NCBI GenBank assembly: GCA_965153455.1 | Contig: OZ234499.1 | Span: 10,784,271 to 10,848,270 of the forward strand | Length of the DNA stretch: 64,000 nt | From: Sphagnum compactum | Lineage: Eukaryota > Bryophyta > Sphagnopsida > Sphagnales | Reading direction: 5' to 3' | Shown: piece by piece, positions 46,285 to 59,126 of the stretch | How the letters are laid out: every line of letters begins with the position of its first letter | How positions within the stretch are numbered: position 1 is the stretch's first letter | The notes under the pieces: generated by a model | Told to the model about the DNA's origin: nothing | Seen by the model: the letters and a program-made list of their open reading frames with translations, nothing else | Database searches by the model: none | Translations under genes and position numbers: made by a program

Positions 46285-46640
46285 CATCATTATGGACTTA
46301 AAATAGAACAGAGATGGATTCACAATAGAATATGAATGGAACACATGGACTTTGAAGAGACAAATTATTTTGGACCTTTTGGACTTAGAAGACAACATAG
46401 ATGGATTGAAAATAAAATATGATGGAATGCAGGATTTTGAAGGGAGAACTCTAGATTCTATGGACTTAGGATAGAACATAGATGGACTTAGGATGGAATA
46501 TGAAAGGAGTGCAGGCAGTCTGAATAAACAATTTTGGATTCTATCTATACTCAAAATAGAATAATATGGACTGAATACATTATATGAATGGAATGGGGAC
46601 TTTGAAGAGTTCTTTAGAAATGGATTGACAACATAACTAT
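46285..46640 (+). repeat. Degenerate minisatellite, about 80-90 bp unit
   Basis: About four copies, each built around ATGGACTTAG-ATAGAACATAGATGG, then AATAGAATATGAATGGAATG, then GGACTTTGAAGAG. The copies begin near 46290, 46378, 46459 and 46545. The minus-strand frame at 46554-46279 is produced by the repeat. Confidence 0.75.
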
Positions 46641-47959
46641 ATGAACATGAATAATTGGGGATTTTGAAGAGACAACTTTTGACACCACATCCGAACTAAT
46701 TACAAAAAAACATAATAGGATTTTTGGATTACTAGACTGTCAAACCTAGTTGCATGAGTTCAATGGATTGAATTCTGTAGGATTTTAATTTGGAGACTTA
46801 CACCAGATTTGCAAGGAATTGAACATTTGAAAGACCTATGTATCCTGGACACATCCCAATGAAAAGCTTGAACTATTACAAAACACCATAGATAAGGGTA
46901 GTAGCTTACCTTCTCCCATGAATATTCCACCATTTTCTGTTGCATCTCTAACTGTAGGTTTTCTGAATCCACTCAATTTCCACCAATTTGGGTGCGGCTC
47001 TTGGTTGCAACTTTCTCTATGCGTATGCAGGAAAAATTTACCTAAATAGCCTACTCAACTTACTTTAACCTAATAAACCCATGTAAACTAAACTAACCTA
47101 AGTTGTACCTAAGCATACCTAGGTTTATCTAAAGGCCTACCTAGCACCAAGATTAGCCTACCTAAGGGTTACTTAAGGGCTTCCTAGGCTATAGAGGTCC
47201 ACCTAGGGGCTCATTAAAGGCCATGTTTAATAACAACATAGACTTACTTAGGGCCTACCATAGGTTACCCTAACGGCCATGTAAGCTACCTATATGGCAT
47301 GTCTTAGGGTTTATTTAGGCTACATAGGCTACATATTGACTTAATTAAAGGTTATAGATCTATGCTACCTAAGTCCTGCATACTAAGAACATAGTCCTAC
47401 ATAAAGGTTACATAAGTTTTTTAGGGCCTACCTAGGGACAACATAGGCTTACTATAAGGTTATATAAATTATTTAAGGGGTATTTGATTATTTACTTAAT
47501 TTCAACATGATTGTACCTATAGATGTACCTACCTACATACATACCTATCTACCTAACTACAAGTGTATACTTAAAAGCATACAACTTATATACCTATTTA
47601 TTTTCAACCTACCTACCTACCTTTATTTAACTACCTACAACTTATCTTGTAACAACATCAAAACATACTTATCTATTGTAGTGAATTATTTCAACTGAAA
47701 CACGATGACGACATAGTGACCCCATAATTTTAGCCAAGGTAAAATCGTTAGGGTGAGGTGAATTAATTTCACGTTGAAGGTTCCATAATGTTTTTTGCTG
47801 GTAAACTACAGCTGATTTTTATACTCGTGATTTAGGTAGGATTAAGTTTAATAGGTTATACATAAGGTTCTAGGGATTCTAATTCAAAGGTTCATTTTGT
47901 TGAATGACCATTGAAACCATAATAAGACAATCAACCTCATTTCAAAATTAAATTACAAT
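46641..47959. other. CCTA-rich intergenic sequence
   Basis: 47040-47300 and 47510-47650 are dense in CCTA, CCTAAG and CTACCTAC words, like the tract at 28851-29465. No gene recognised. Confidence 0.5.
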
Positions 47960-48515
47960 TTAAAATGGGGGTGTTATCCTTTGTAAACAAGTCTAGGTTG
48001 TATACATATATAAATATAAAGTTGACATTACATTTTAAGCAAATTATTGCATTTGATTCTAGTGATGATGATTCATTAGATATTAATTTAGGTAGGACAA
48101 CTTTAGGTTCCATAAGTCATGGTTACCACTTGGATAGTTTTGAACTAGAATTTGTTTAACCTATTCTCAAAATAAAAAGGCATGGAATTGTGACTTTTTG
48201 GAATTGTGTCTTTCTAAAATTCTTTTTTTCCAACACCATATTTGCAAGTAGATTTTCAATACCTTTTCCACCAATTGCATCCCATTTCTTTTCAATAGAA
48301 TTTTACTCCAATTGTTGAATTGCATTGGAATTGAATTTAGTTGGATTAAAATTCAATTCCAAGTATTTGAATTGAATTGAATTGAATTTGCATGTAATGT
48401 CATTCAATATTTTCATTCCAAATGGAATTTAATTTTCAAGTTGAAATCAATTCATATTTTTCATTAATTGATTAGTTGGTCATCATTGGTAGTGTGTAGT
48501 AACATGGAACCCAAG
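47960..48515 (+). repeat. Repeat pair, copy 1 (partner at 50390-50936)
   Basis: Shares an ordered set of words with 50390-50936 in the same orientation: a GATGATGAT core, then a TTAGTCAT or AAGTCAT block with CCA-TTTTGGAT, then an AATTG-rich stretch, and finally TCAATTCAT-TTTTCATNAATTG and CATTGGTA-TG followed by GAACCCAAGT. The two copies begin about 2.4 kb apart. They may be the direct repeats of one non-autonomous element or two members of one dispersed family. Confidence 0.55.
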
Positions 48516-50389
48516 TTGGTTGTATAGAATTAATATTTTTATAATGTAGGGTTGCTAAGAAAGATGTGATCTATGCCATTTTACATCATTTGTCATATCA
48601 ACATCATGATAGACGCATTGATTTGTCAAATCAACCATGATGTTCACCAAATGTTCCCACAATATAAAAACATTTAACTTTTTTTTAATATGTATGTAAG
48701 TTATTATTATTTATTATTCCATGATTAATTATAGGGATAAAATTTTAGTTAAAAAAGACAACAATGGTTCATTCCTGAAATTTTATTTAAAAATTAAAAT
48801 TAAAATTAAAACATCTTGACCATTGAAATGTGGTGATTGAATTTGATTGCCTTATGCACTAAGGTGGACCTAGGTGGGAACAAATCCACCTTAGCCACAA
48901 ACCTTAATTGTAATAAAGTAATGTCCAAAATCTGATCTTGAAATTAGAAAAAAACGTTGACCATCAAGATGACAATTGAAAGTTTGTCACTAGGTTTTGA
49001 AGGTCAAGAGTTTTTATAAGTTCTCATAAGTTTTTCTTTGAGAATTGATTTCAGTTGTTAGTTGATTATACCAAGGTTTCCAATCAAGGGACATGTCCAC
49101 CCCAATCCATAAGGTGATTGAATTTGGGTTGCAAAAAAAAAAAAAAAAATGTAAAATTTGAAAAAAAGTAAGTTTGTGCATTGAGATGGTGACCAAAATT
49201 CAATATCAACAATCAAGGTTTTTTAAAATTATTATTTAAACCTTTTTTTTTGCCTCTAAGACCAAATTTGATTGTTGATTGGTTCCAAATAAGGTGGACT
49301 TCGTCCCAATCCCATGGACACCATGTTCACATGGTGATTGAATTTCAATCACATATTCTTTCGTTTAAGTTTTTTTAATGGAGATGGTGACTAAAATTCA
49401 ATCATCATATCTCGACAATTTGAATCTTTGTCACCATATGGACCAAGACCCAAGTCTAACTAGTCATCCCTATCCCCAAAAATTATGTGATGACTAAATT
49501 TCAATCACCATTGGGTGAAATGTTTATCTTTGCAAAAAGGTTACTACATTGACCTAAGTTGACCTTAAATTGATTGATGCTAGGCTATGTCATGTCAAAA
49601 TTGATGTGACATGACAAGGCCAATGTTGATAACCATGACATAATTTTTATCTTGAATTATGCATGCATTAGTCAACAAATTAATACTACACCAACAAATT
49701 GTTTAATTGTGTGTTATGGATATAGAAGTGAACTAGGTCTTAAACTATCCTTGTTGGAAATTATTTTGAAAATGATTGAAATTGAAGGTGTTAGATATAA
49801 AAAAAAACCAAACTTTAGATTCAATAGGTTTTATCCAAAACAATAAAAATGAAATAAAAATAAAACCAAGATTTAAAGCTCCATTTGAAATCAAGAACTA
49901 GACAACATTGGTTAAGAAGTAGGTACAATTAAAAAAAGTCTAAATAATTTGAAAGTAAATTTAGTAGGAACTACACTAACCATGTTGGTTAGATATAATG
50001 ATGTTAGTTAGCTATGGGACTTGAAGTCAACAAAAAAAGGTTTCCATTCTAGTCACCATCCATCCAAAATGGTGTTGTGGTGAATGTTAGTTGATTATGA
50101 AGGGGAATTTAATAGAAATATGCATCCACAGTTGATTCAAAAAAATAGTTTCACCCATTGGAGTATTCACTTGGGTTGTCATCTCCTAGCTCACTTGAAT
50201 AGGCCCATAATCAATGGCCAAGGTGAACAACATTTGCACTAACGACGCGAACAACAAAAAGGCTTGGGATAAATTTTCAGAATGTCATCCATTCTTGTTT
50301 CAACTACTTCTTTCATTTTTTCCATTCAACTTGCCTCCCCAAAATAAGGGTACTAGATTTGTTTTTCCTAGTATATTATAAAACTTCTT
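48516..50389. other. Intergenic with degenerate internal repeats
   Basis: The words GGTGATTGAATTT and ATGGTGACNAAAATTCAATC recur near 48826, 49104, 49182, 49334, 49385 and 49488, suggesting a diverged tandem array of roughly 230-280 bp units. A run of 17 A lies at about 49133-49149. No gene recognised. Confidence 0.5.
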
Positions 50390-50936
50390 CTTTCAATAAT
50401 AATTCCAGCGATGATGATAATCAAAACTAGTTTAAGTGAAACAAGTATAAGGTCTATTAGTCATCATCACCATGCCAATTTTGGATGCCATTCATTTGAC
50501 AATTATGAAAATAATCGATAACTACCTAAATACTTCACTTTTCTCACGAGCTCACTTACATGGATATGAAAAGACAAATTAACAAGTGTCTTCTCATAAT
50601 TGAATTTTCATAATTTAGTTGAATTCAACTTAAAACAATTATGAAAAGAATCCAATTTCATTTAATTTCAACCAATTTGTATTCAATTTAATTCAATTCA
50701 ACCAAATTTAACTCAATTGGAATTTCACTAAAAACACAAACCGTATTGAATCCAAAGGAAAAGAATATTGTGTTTGGTTCAATTCACTTCAATTTAAGAA
50801 TTGGAATTCAATTTATTTGCATTCAATTCAAGTTGCATTATGCAAATTTATTCAATATGGAACTTAATTTTACAAAATCAATTCATCTTTTTCATCAATT
50901 CGTTATCATTGGTAATGCACACTAGCGTGAACCCAA
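50390..50936 (+). repeat. Repeat pair, copy 2 (partner at 47960-48515)
   Basis: Direct counterpart of copy 1. Its 3' portion from about 50800 to 50936 matches best. The AATTG/CAATT-rich middle contains inverted words that could fold back. Confidence 0.55.
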
Positions 50937-51027
50937 GTAATAGTAATAGTAATATTTATATATTTCATTTAATTTCAACCAATATTGATGTGTGGTATAT
51001 GAGGTGTATGTGTTGAATAATGTTTTT

Positions 51028-51190
51028 TTTCCCAATTTTGTGGTGTAATCAAAGGTGGCAATTGTACATAGGTTGATTTAGCCAAATTTGGTTATGAACA
51101 GATAATAAAAGGAAAATAATTAGACATCTTTATATATTTTTGGCATCTACTTGAACCATGTGTAGAAATTTGATCAAATTTCTAAATTTT
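51028..51190 (+). repeat. Dispersed repeat, copy 1 (partner at 57150-57310)
   Basis: Matches 57150-57310 in the same orientation through CAATTTTGTGNTGTA, TTTAGCCAAATTT, a GATNATNNATAAAA stretch, TCTTTNTATATT, TTGGC-CTAC-T and AAATTTG-CAAATT. Identity appears moderate. Confidence 0.6.
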
Positions 51191-54100
51191 CATGATTTGT
51201 TTTCAGTTTTTCAGGGGTGTTTTTCCCAAAAAACCCATTAAATTTGCTAATAAAAATTTCAAAACTTCACACCAAAAAACAAAGGCTAGTGTTGACCCTT
51301 TATATTGTTCCAATATGGATTGACATGAGATATTATGGGGATATCCAATGGCTAAAGGTTTGTGAGTTACACCAAGTCTAACAAATTGTTGGAAACAAGT
51401 GAAGTCTTTGTTTCAGATACCACAATGTGCATGTTGAGCACCAATTTCTCACCCAAACATGGTGAACCACCAAACACTTCACCATGAGTTCACACCCAAG
51501 TGGCCCAACAAGTAGGCCTTGGAAGGCTTTGGGTAGGGCAGTTGGTCAGGCTTGAATATGATGACGTCCGGTTAGGGTAAGGATCCTAGGTTTAGGGTTT
51601 AGGGTCCTTTTACAACCAATAATTATTGGATTTTGATGATATCCAAGATGTGAGAATTGCCTTGAATATTCGATTGATATTAGATTGCCAAATTGGTACA
51701 TTGAAAACTGGCCTTACCATTTAAAAAATAATTGACACCCTTGCCAAAAATATCAGAATAATTGTCCAAAAAACAACCATGGGTCTTTGCCAGTTCTTTC
51801 ATGTAATGACCAAAACCAGCAGTTCTTTGATGTGGATGTTAAAATACCTAGATCGGTCTTTATCCAATTTAAAAATATTTAAAGAACCTGCGGTTATTAA
51901 AAAACCAAAGAGCGAAAACATTGATAAGAACCCTCTGCTCCCATGTGTTTGGGTTCACAATAACCTTTGGTTTGTGATTTCCTCACATTGTTGGTTGCAT
52001 GTCAAGTAGCCACGTCTACAATCATTGGTTACATACTAGATTTGACATGAAATCTTGACCTACTGTTGGGGAGTATGTAATATTCAATGTACAAAAGATT
52101 GTGAAGAATTTATAAGATAACCAAACTTTCAATAAAGTTGAAACTACAAGTCACATGTTCAGTGTACATGTTACATTAGCGAGGAAACAATTGTATGGAA
52201 TAACACAATAATGTAAAAGTGGCAAAGTTGGAATCCTATCAAAATGGAGAAGGATTCATTTGTTTATTATGCGAAGAAGATGCAAGCAATCAAGTATCCA
52301 AACACACTCACATAATTGAGTAAAAAGTGATACAGATTACACAAAAGAGGGTTATTTTATTCAAAATTAGGATTTCAAGATTGAGATAGTTAAGATGATT
52401 TAGGAATCACAATCCTTATTTGTCCTTAAGGGTTGCCCAAGGTTTGGAGGTCAAACATGTGAAAGGTTCATGCTTAACAAATGTTAAGACACTTGAAGAA
52501 AAATAGAATTTTGCAATTATCATTTGTAATTGATTTTCAATTACACATGACATATTGTACTTCACATGTATATACAATATCATTATACATTTTCATTCAT
52601 TCGTATTCATATCAAAAAATTACAAAACGCAACTAAAATGATGATCCATCTTTTTATGACAGATGTCCATTTTAAGGTTAATTATATGGTGATACATAGC
52701 ATGTGATCCCTATTTCAATATTCAATATAATTTATAATTTATAATATTTGAGCTATCCAATAAAATGTGAATTGGATTTTGACATGTGTCCATTTTTAAA
52801 GGTCAATTATTTGGCGATATATGGCAATTTTAAGCCCATTTTTTTAATCTATTATTGATTGATTAATTATATATTGTCCAATTTAAAGTCGATAAGATTT
52901 TGACTTGTGGCAATTAGGTAGGTAGGTTAAAGATAATCATTTTTTTTGGGTTTAGTTTTTAAGGTCAAGCCTCTTTTATTGGTTCATCCCAAGCAACAAT
53001 TGATTTCTCAATATGTCTAGTCCATTTACTTATATAATGTACAAAGTTGAAATGGAAGACAAAACATATGGGAAAAACAATTTAGTTTCAAGTTACATTC
53101 AATTATTACCTAATACCTAGCTACATTATACTAACCTAGTTTACTTGTTAGTTATACTAACTATTTTATAAGTAGTAATAGTTAATAGGTAATAGGGTCT
53201 AAGCATGGTAAATTAAACTATTCATGCTATTTGTGGCATAAATGGAAAGTAACCATCAAGTAGGCTTTGGTATATTGAATTAACAAATATCATTTAGTAG
53301 AATGTTTAATATGAACATGTTCATTGACTTTGTTACAATTGTATTTAACAAACACATGTTTAAAGTAGGTATAAGTAGAATTCATCAAAATACAAGCAAA
53401 GGTCACAACTTTCAAAATAGGTTGCAAGTAGATTAAATATTAAAGTTTTCTTACTTTCAAGTTAATGGTGCACTAAAATGTATTTGGAAACTTCCTTCTT
53501 CTTCCTATTGTTTTCAAAATGCATCAAACTTCTAATGTAAAAGTATGAAAAAACACAATATTCACCAATCAATTTCAAATGTACTTGTTACTTACTTTTG
53601 CATTAAAGTTTTTCAATTTTTTTATTCAACTAGCAATAAAGTCAATGGGGGCATGGATGTTTTCATAATGACACTTTAAAATGATTTAATTTGTTTTCTT
53701 GTATTTATGTTGAAATTTCCATATTTGAAATTTGCATTTTAGACATGATTTTTTTGGGTATAATTTACCATGTTTTCATCCAATAACACTACAATATAAT
53801 GATAATAATAGTTATTAATTATAATAATACTGTCATTATTATTATTATCATTATTAGTTTTGTAGTTATTTATAGCCTAGGCCTTGATAACATAGGTATA
53901 CTACCTTACATAGACTAGGTATATTAGGTATATGGAGGGGTTCTACTTTTAACTAAGATTTGTTTTAGGTCGGCACATTCTATTACACAAGACAAGCAAG
54001 ATTAGTTATTAATTTTGTCTTGCATTAATGTACCAAGTGAGTACTTTTAGAACTTTTACATATTCAAAGTTAAGCAATTCCATTGAAATTACATTGAATG

Positions 54101-56696
54101 TTGTGAATCTAAGGTTACTATGGGTATGCAACTAAAAGTTGAATGACTTCCATTCTTTGCCAAATTGATCTCACACTTTAGAAGCTTTGTTTAAGCTTGC
54201 AAAGGAAACATGTGTTTAACTAAATTGACATTTATTTATTTTGGATAGTTACAACTCTTATGTGACAATATACATTATGTACAAAGCTAGGGGGGTGAGG
54301 TTCAATTAAATTACTTTGCAATCACACACATCATGCGTTACAACCTTTTGATGTTGCATGTTTTAAACCTTTCAATACAACATGATTCAAAGCTTAGAAG
54401 GATGCATGGACATGAGTTAACAAAGGAAAATGTGTTAGAAAAAAAGGATCTAGCACAATGAATGTCTTTAGCCTTCAAAAAAACACTTTATCCATAGAAC
54501 ATATGGAAGGGGTTAAAGAATATTGGAATATGGTTGCTTGATCCAAATGCTATGGCATGCAAGATGTAGCCCAATTGATAATTTCGAGTTACCATAATCC
54601 TTTCACTAAATCCAATGCATGTCATTATTATGTTAAGATCAAAGGGAAATCTAATGAACTACAAGAAGGTGGCACTCAAAGGCTTAGTGACATATGAAGA
54701 TTAGAAACAACCAATGAAACACACATGGAACTAATGTTAAAAAACCCATTGTTTCCATGTAACTACATTAGTGGATTCTTGACTTTATATTAAACTCCAA
54801 TGTGGACCACATGATGGGTTTTGATAGAAGAATTGTTCATCAATTATAACCAAAAAAATCATGATGACCTTTAATGATTATGTGATTAGACTTGAACTGA
54901 AATTGTTATGCAAAAATTGCAATTAGGGAAAAAGAACATTGAAAGGAATCAATGTTTGCATAACAAAATCATGAGTAGTTGAAAATGTTGGGAGAAAGAT
55001 TGTCAAGTGCCATTTGTTTGATGAAAGGGCCATGAAATAAAATTTAATGGTTTGTGGTTTGAAAAGTGTTGTGTTGAGATCAACGAAGCATTGCATGTTG
55101 CAATTTGAGCTAATGCATCTCTACCAATGTCTACCTATCAAAGATCCATTCGGGAGCACGACACCCACAATCTACAAATTCAACATGTAGGTGATGATTA
55201 AAAAACGAAATAACAAAAAGGAATATTGAGATGTTTCACAAATCACTCCAATTCAACGAATGTGGATTACTCCAATTTCAATGAAGGTTCCTCAAGCCAA
55301 TCTTCAATCCTCTATCGATGAGTGACTAACTTCTTGAAGTCGTTGAAATAGTAATGTGATGATCATTAGTGCAAAGGTTTAGAGTTTAGACAAGGTGTAG
55401 CATTAGTTTGTTTACATGGAACACTTCTTTATTTTAGCAACATCTATTGTTACATTTTCATGCAATGAAATAAGGCACCTTGGTACACAATTTCAGTCAT
55501 TCTTGTGATTAGGAAGCATTTGTTTGGGGTACCAACATTGGTAGCTTTAAGGAGATAGCCTACGCCTTGGCAATTGTTCTTCAGTAGGAAACCATGTCAT
55601 TAAATTTGGCCCCCAGTTGTTCATAATAGGTGTCTATTTGTCATGTCTTTGGAAATGCTTATTTAATTGGAAAGTGAACCAAAAATAAATCGATTCCAGT
55701 TCTATTCGAGTACACATTCATGTGGTAATCAGAGTCAAAATTTGCCATCCTGAACCACCCCTGATCTGAAAGTGTCCATTTAATGTGATGAAATTGGTTA
55801 GCTTAATATATCAATAGGCGAAGGTTGAAAATTGGGAATTAGGCAGTTTGAAAGTTGGGAAATCTCATTTCGGTTGTAGAAGAGATTTGGTGTGGCTACG
55901 GTGTCCTGACTGACATATTCTGTGTGACACCGGTCGTGGCCATAAGCAAATAAGCCGCTATCTACAATAATTGAAGACTTGAAGATTCAACATCTAGGCT
56001 CTGGCGAGGCAGTCCTCATGGAAAGCAGAGCAGATGGAAGCTGGTCTTGAACGAGCAGCCCTGGAGTCTGGCCCCTACTTACTTAGGTAGGCAGAGATGT
56101 ACCGATGAAAAAACGGAGTCAAAGCTCAAAACTGGTGATATAAAGCTTATTGGGAGTTGGTCCCCACATCCTCTTTCGTGTGAGACTGGATTGAAACTTG
56201 AAATAGCAGTCCCCACCGCGTTAAAACTGAGACCCACCATCTTTTTTACATTAATGTTGGCCGTGGGTGGTAGCTAAAAAAGAAAAAGAAAACCCATTTT
56301 TATTTTTCATTTTTGGAAATGGACCACGCTGATTGATTGCCCCGTCTTTCAAAAAATTCTAATGTTTTTGAACGCTCCTCAAATAAATTCTTTCACTAGC
56401 CTACCAACACAAGTCATGTAAGAAAGAGAGGAAGAAAGAAAACCTCAAAATTTCTCCATGTAATTTCAATATACCTCCTCTACTGAGGAGTTTAATATTG
56501 GAAAAAGGCAACAGACAGTACATAGCGTATTGATTAGACTAACTGAAGGCTGGATTCTAGTTGACGGAGTGTATTAAAGTCATGTTTCTATGTCGATGAG
56601 CATCAACATTCAACTCTCACAACTCCCCTTTCTTTGATGATTATTATTATATAATATATGCAGCTGAAGATTCTAGAGCACCCATTTTCCCAGGAG
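51191..56696. other. AT-rich intergenic sequence, no gene recognised
   Basis: Contains a short telomere-like CCTAGGTTTAGGGTTTAGGG near 51587, and an imperfect ATT/AAT hairpin at about 53796-53856. 55890-56280 is less AT-rich; the frame at 56047-56277 has no recognised relative. Nothing else is supported. Confidence 0.4.
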
Positions 56697-56880
56697 TATG
56701 GGCCTGGATGTTATTGCTTGCGGACTTGGGGTTCTGGGTCAGTTCACTCAGCTGCAAATTCATGTCCTGAGCGTGGCAACAACATCGGAGTTCGAGACCC
56801 ATGGCACTGGTTTTTGTAGAGGAAAAATTCCTGAGGCTATCCTATGAGTGGGCCGGCGCTTCACGAATGAATCACTAGTA
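56697..56880 (+). repeat. Candidate SINE with B-box GAGTTCGAGACCC
   Basis: A close polymerase III B-box (GGAGTTCGAGACCC near 56789-56803) lies about 50-90 bp after a possible A-box region (GGGTCAGTTCACTCAG). It is followed by CCTATGAGTGGGCCGGCGC, a composition often seen in plant tRNA-derived SINE bodies. The less AT-rich segment stands out from its surroundings. The A-box is imperfect and the ends were not found. Confidence 0.45.
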
Positions 56881-57049
56881 AACTAAATTCTATTCCGTGA
56901 GTGAATGAATTCCCAAAACCCGAGACTGCTGAACCCTGAACCTAAACCTCTTCTTGTCATATCCACACTCTGAAATCAAGCTTTTTTTTTCTTTAGTGCT
57001 AAACAAAACTCACGGCATCACGACATTTAACCTGGGAGAGGTGTTTTCG

Positions 57050-57132
57050 TGGATTAGGTTTAGGGTTTAAGGTTTAGGGTTTTTTTTTAAAAAAGGTGCT
57101 TTTCTGGATTAGGTTTAGGGTTTAAGGTTTAA
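57050..57132 (+). repeat. Telomere-like TTTAGGG tract, duplicated
   Basis: GGATTAGGTTTAGGGTTTAA followed by GGTTTAGGG or GGTTTAAG occurs twice about 55 bp apart, separated by T and A runs. It contains several TTTAGGG units (the plant telomere repeat) but is short and impure, so it is an interstitial telomere-like motif. Confidence 0.75.
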
Positions 57133-57149
57133 GATTAATTTTTTTGGGG

Positions 57150-57310
57150 GTCAATTTTGTGATGTAGTTAAAATGATAATCATCCATAAGATAATTTAGC
57201 CAAATTTTTGCTACAGATTATTTATAAAAAAAAAAAAATCAAGAATCTTTCTATATTCTTGGCTACCTACTGCAACTTAGCATAAAAATTTGGCAAATTG
57301 AAAACCTTTT
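57150..57310 (+). repeat. Dispersed repeat, copy 2 (partner at 51028-51190)
   Basis: See the partner. This copy directly follows the telomere-like tract and leads into the hAT-related element at 57450. Confidence 0.6.
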
Positions 57311-57449
57311 TTTTTTGGTGGAAATCTAGTGAATTTGGGCCATTTTTTCCCATGGAAAATCCTTTGTATAGGTTGAAATCATATTTTCCAGGTCGAAATT
57401 TTCGCCCAAAAAGAACCCACAAAAGTCAAGAACCGCCCAACAACTCATT

Positions 57450-57890
57450 TCAACATCCAACCAGTTCCCAGTTATTTCTTTTGTTTCAATAACCGGCGGG
57501 TAGGTTGTTTCTCCTTTTACATATTTTGGGGGGACCACACAGGTTATCAGTATCAAAAAATTTGGGGTTGTCAAGTAGGTTATTTCACACTATTGGTTGA
57601 TAATTGCCTGGTTATCCCACCGGTTATTAGCTGGTGATAAGGTTTTCCTAAAATTAAAACTAAAATGATTTTGTGTGTCTGTGTGTGTATTTTTTTTTGG
57701 GTACTAGTGTTTAATGATTGATAACCTACTTGGATGATAATTGAGTCATCCAAAGTAGGTTATTAAATTTTTTGAAATTTCAATATCAAGCAATTGTCAA
57801 AAAATCTGGAATTGACGGGTATGTTATGTATAACCGGCTTGACAAGCGGGTCAAAACTCAATAACTGGTCAACTTGAGTTCAGCTGGTGT
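57450..57890 (+). mobile_element. Diverged non-autonomous hAT element, relative of 27244-27610
   Basis: The interior (about 57700-57790) matches 27460-27535 in the same orientation, including GATTGATAAC-TAC-TGGATGA and AGTCATCCA. Both outer parts contain the same paired GGTTA/TAACC and ACCGGC words. The exact ends are decayed and no target duplication was found. Confidence 0.65.
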
Positions 57891-57951
57891 AGGGTGGGTA
57901 TATTCATTTTAAATTTTTAGCTAGATTAGGATAAATGAAAATTAAAAAATA

Positions 57952-57980
57952 TAATAAAATAATAATAATAATAATAATAA
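57952..57980. repeat. (AAT)n microsatellite
   Basis: About eight AAT units followed immediately by CCCTAAACCC. Confidence 0.9.
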
Positions 57981-58826
57981 CCCTAAACCCTTCAACCAGG
58001 AAAAGGTAAATAGGCTTTAAAGGAATTTTAAACTAGGTAAGGGTATAAAGGCTTTAAAAATTTATGAATGTCATAAAGGTAAATGATGAACATTTACACT
58101 AGGTATGGGTATATATTTCATCATTTACCTTGTACATACCAACATGAGTAAAAGTGAGTAATGTAAGGGAAAAATAATTAATTACACAAGTGTGACAAAT
58201 TTCAAAATGAAGAGAGACAATTATGCATGCAAATTGACGTTGCAAACATGAACACATCAAATTTCCAATAAAAAATCATAAAATATAATCAAATCAATCA
58301 ATAGCATTAAAGAAAAATTCAAAGCATTTTTATTGTGGGAAACAATAGTACACTCTAAAGGGGTTTGAAAAGCTTATGGTAATTTATTTTTCCAAGATAA
58401 TTAGCATAATGAATAAAAATAAAAAACCAAAGAGAAATCAATAGTTAGTCACCATAGTTTGAACAAACACAACATAATCACATGCACTCCAACATATGGA
58501 AACACATATATGAGCTATATTGATATATACTATATATGTTATATATGCCCTCTTCAAAACAATCGCCCTCATCCAAGTAAAGATCAATTGTATACTAACT
58601 AAGTAAAATAAAAACATGATAAGTTTGAAATATTTACCAAATTTTTAATGACTTGAAAGACCTACTTTGATTTATTTTTTATAAGAAAAAAAAGGATTAA
58701 AAAAAAACCAGAAGGCTAATTTGAGCATTGTGTTTTTAAAATGTCCTCCAAATTGCATAGGAAAAAGTATGTTGAATAAGATGCCCTCCAATTACACACG
58801 ATGAAAATGAGAGCATGTCTTTATCA
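57981..58826. other. AT-rich spacer, no gene recognised
   Basis: GGGTATAAAGG-like and ACTAGGTA-GGGTATA words are repeated near 58020-58110. Nothing else seen. Confidence 0.45.
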
Positions 58827-59126
58827 ATGTTGGGCAGTTCTCACCTTTTTTTGAGAACCATTGGATTTAGTTCTTTGTAAAAAAAATTGATTGTTTTTCA
58901 CACACCAAGGTCGGTGTTTATTTTTCTTTTTATTTATTAAGCTGGTTTTCAAAGTGTTGGTTCTCATACATTTGAAAATAGTTGGTTATCCTTAGGTAGT
59001 TTTCACAAACTAATTATGACTTTTTTTTTTTTTCAAATCACAAAATCATAATCAAAACTTAAAACAATTTTCGATGAAATTGACAAGGTGCTAATAATTT
59101 ATTTTTTACGTTTTCATAGTTCAATA
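58827..59126. mobile_element. Probable hAT 3' terminal and subterminal region
   Basis: Begins CAATGTTGGGCAGTTCTCAC, close to the ends of the non-autonomous elements at 27244 and 32318. Subterminal GGTTNTC and GAGAACC words are repeated in both orientations up to about 59010. It lies just beyond the C-terminal end of the decayed transposase on the minus strand, so it is likely the 3' end of that element. The matching far end was not found before 64000. Confidence 0.6.

Noticed and set aside
52063-52140. Possible LTR start (TGTTGGGGAGTATGTAATATT)
   Set aside because: No matching 3' end, second LTR, primer-binding site or coding region was found.
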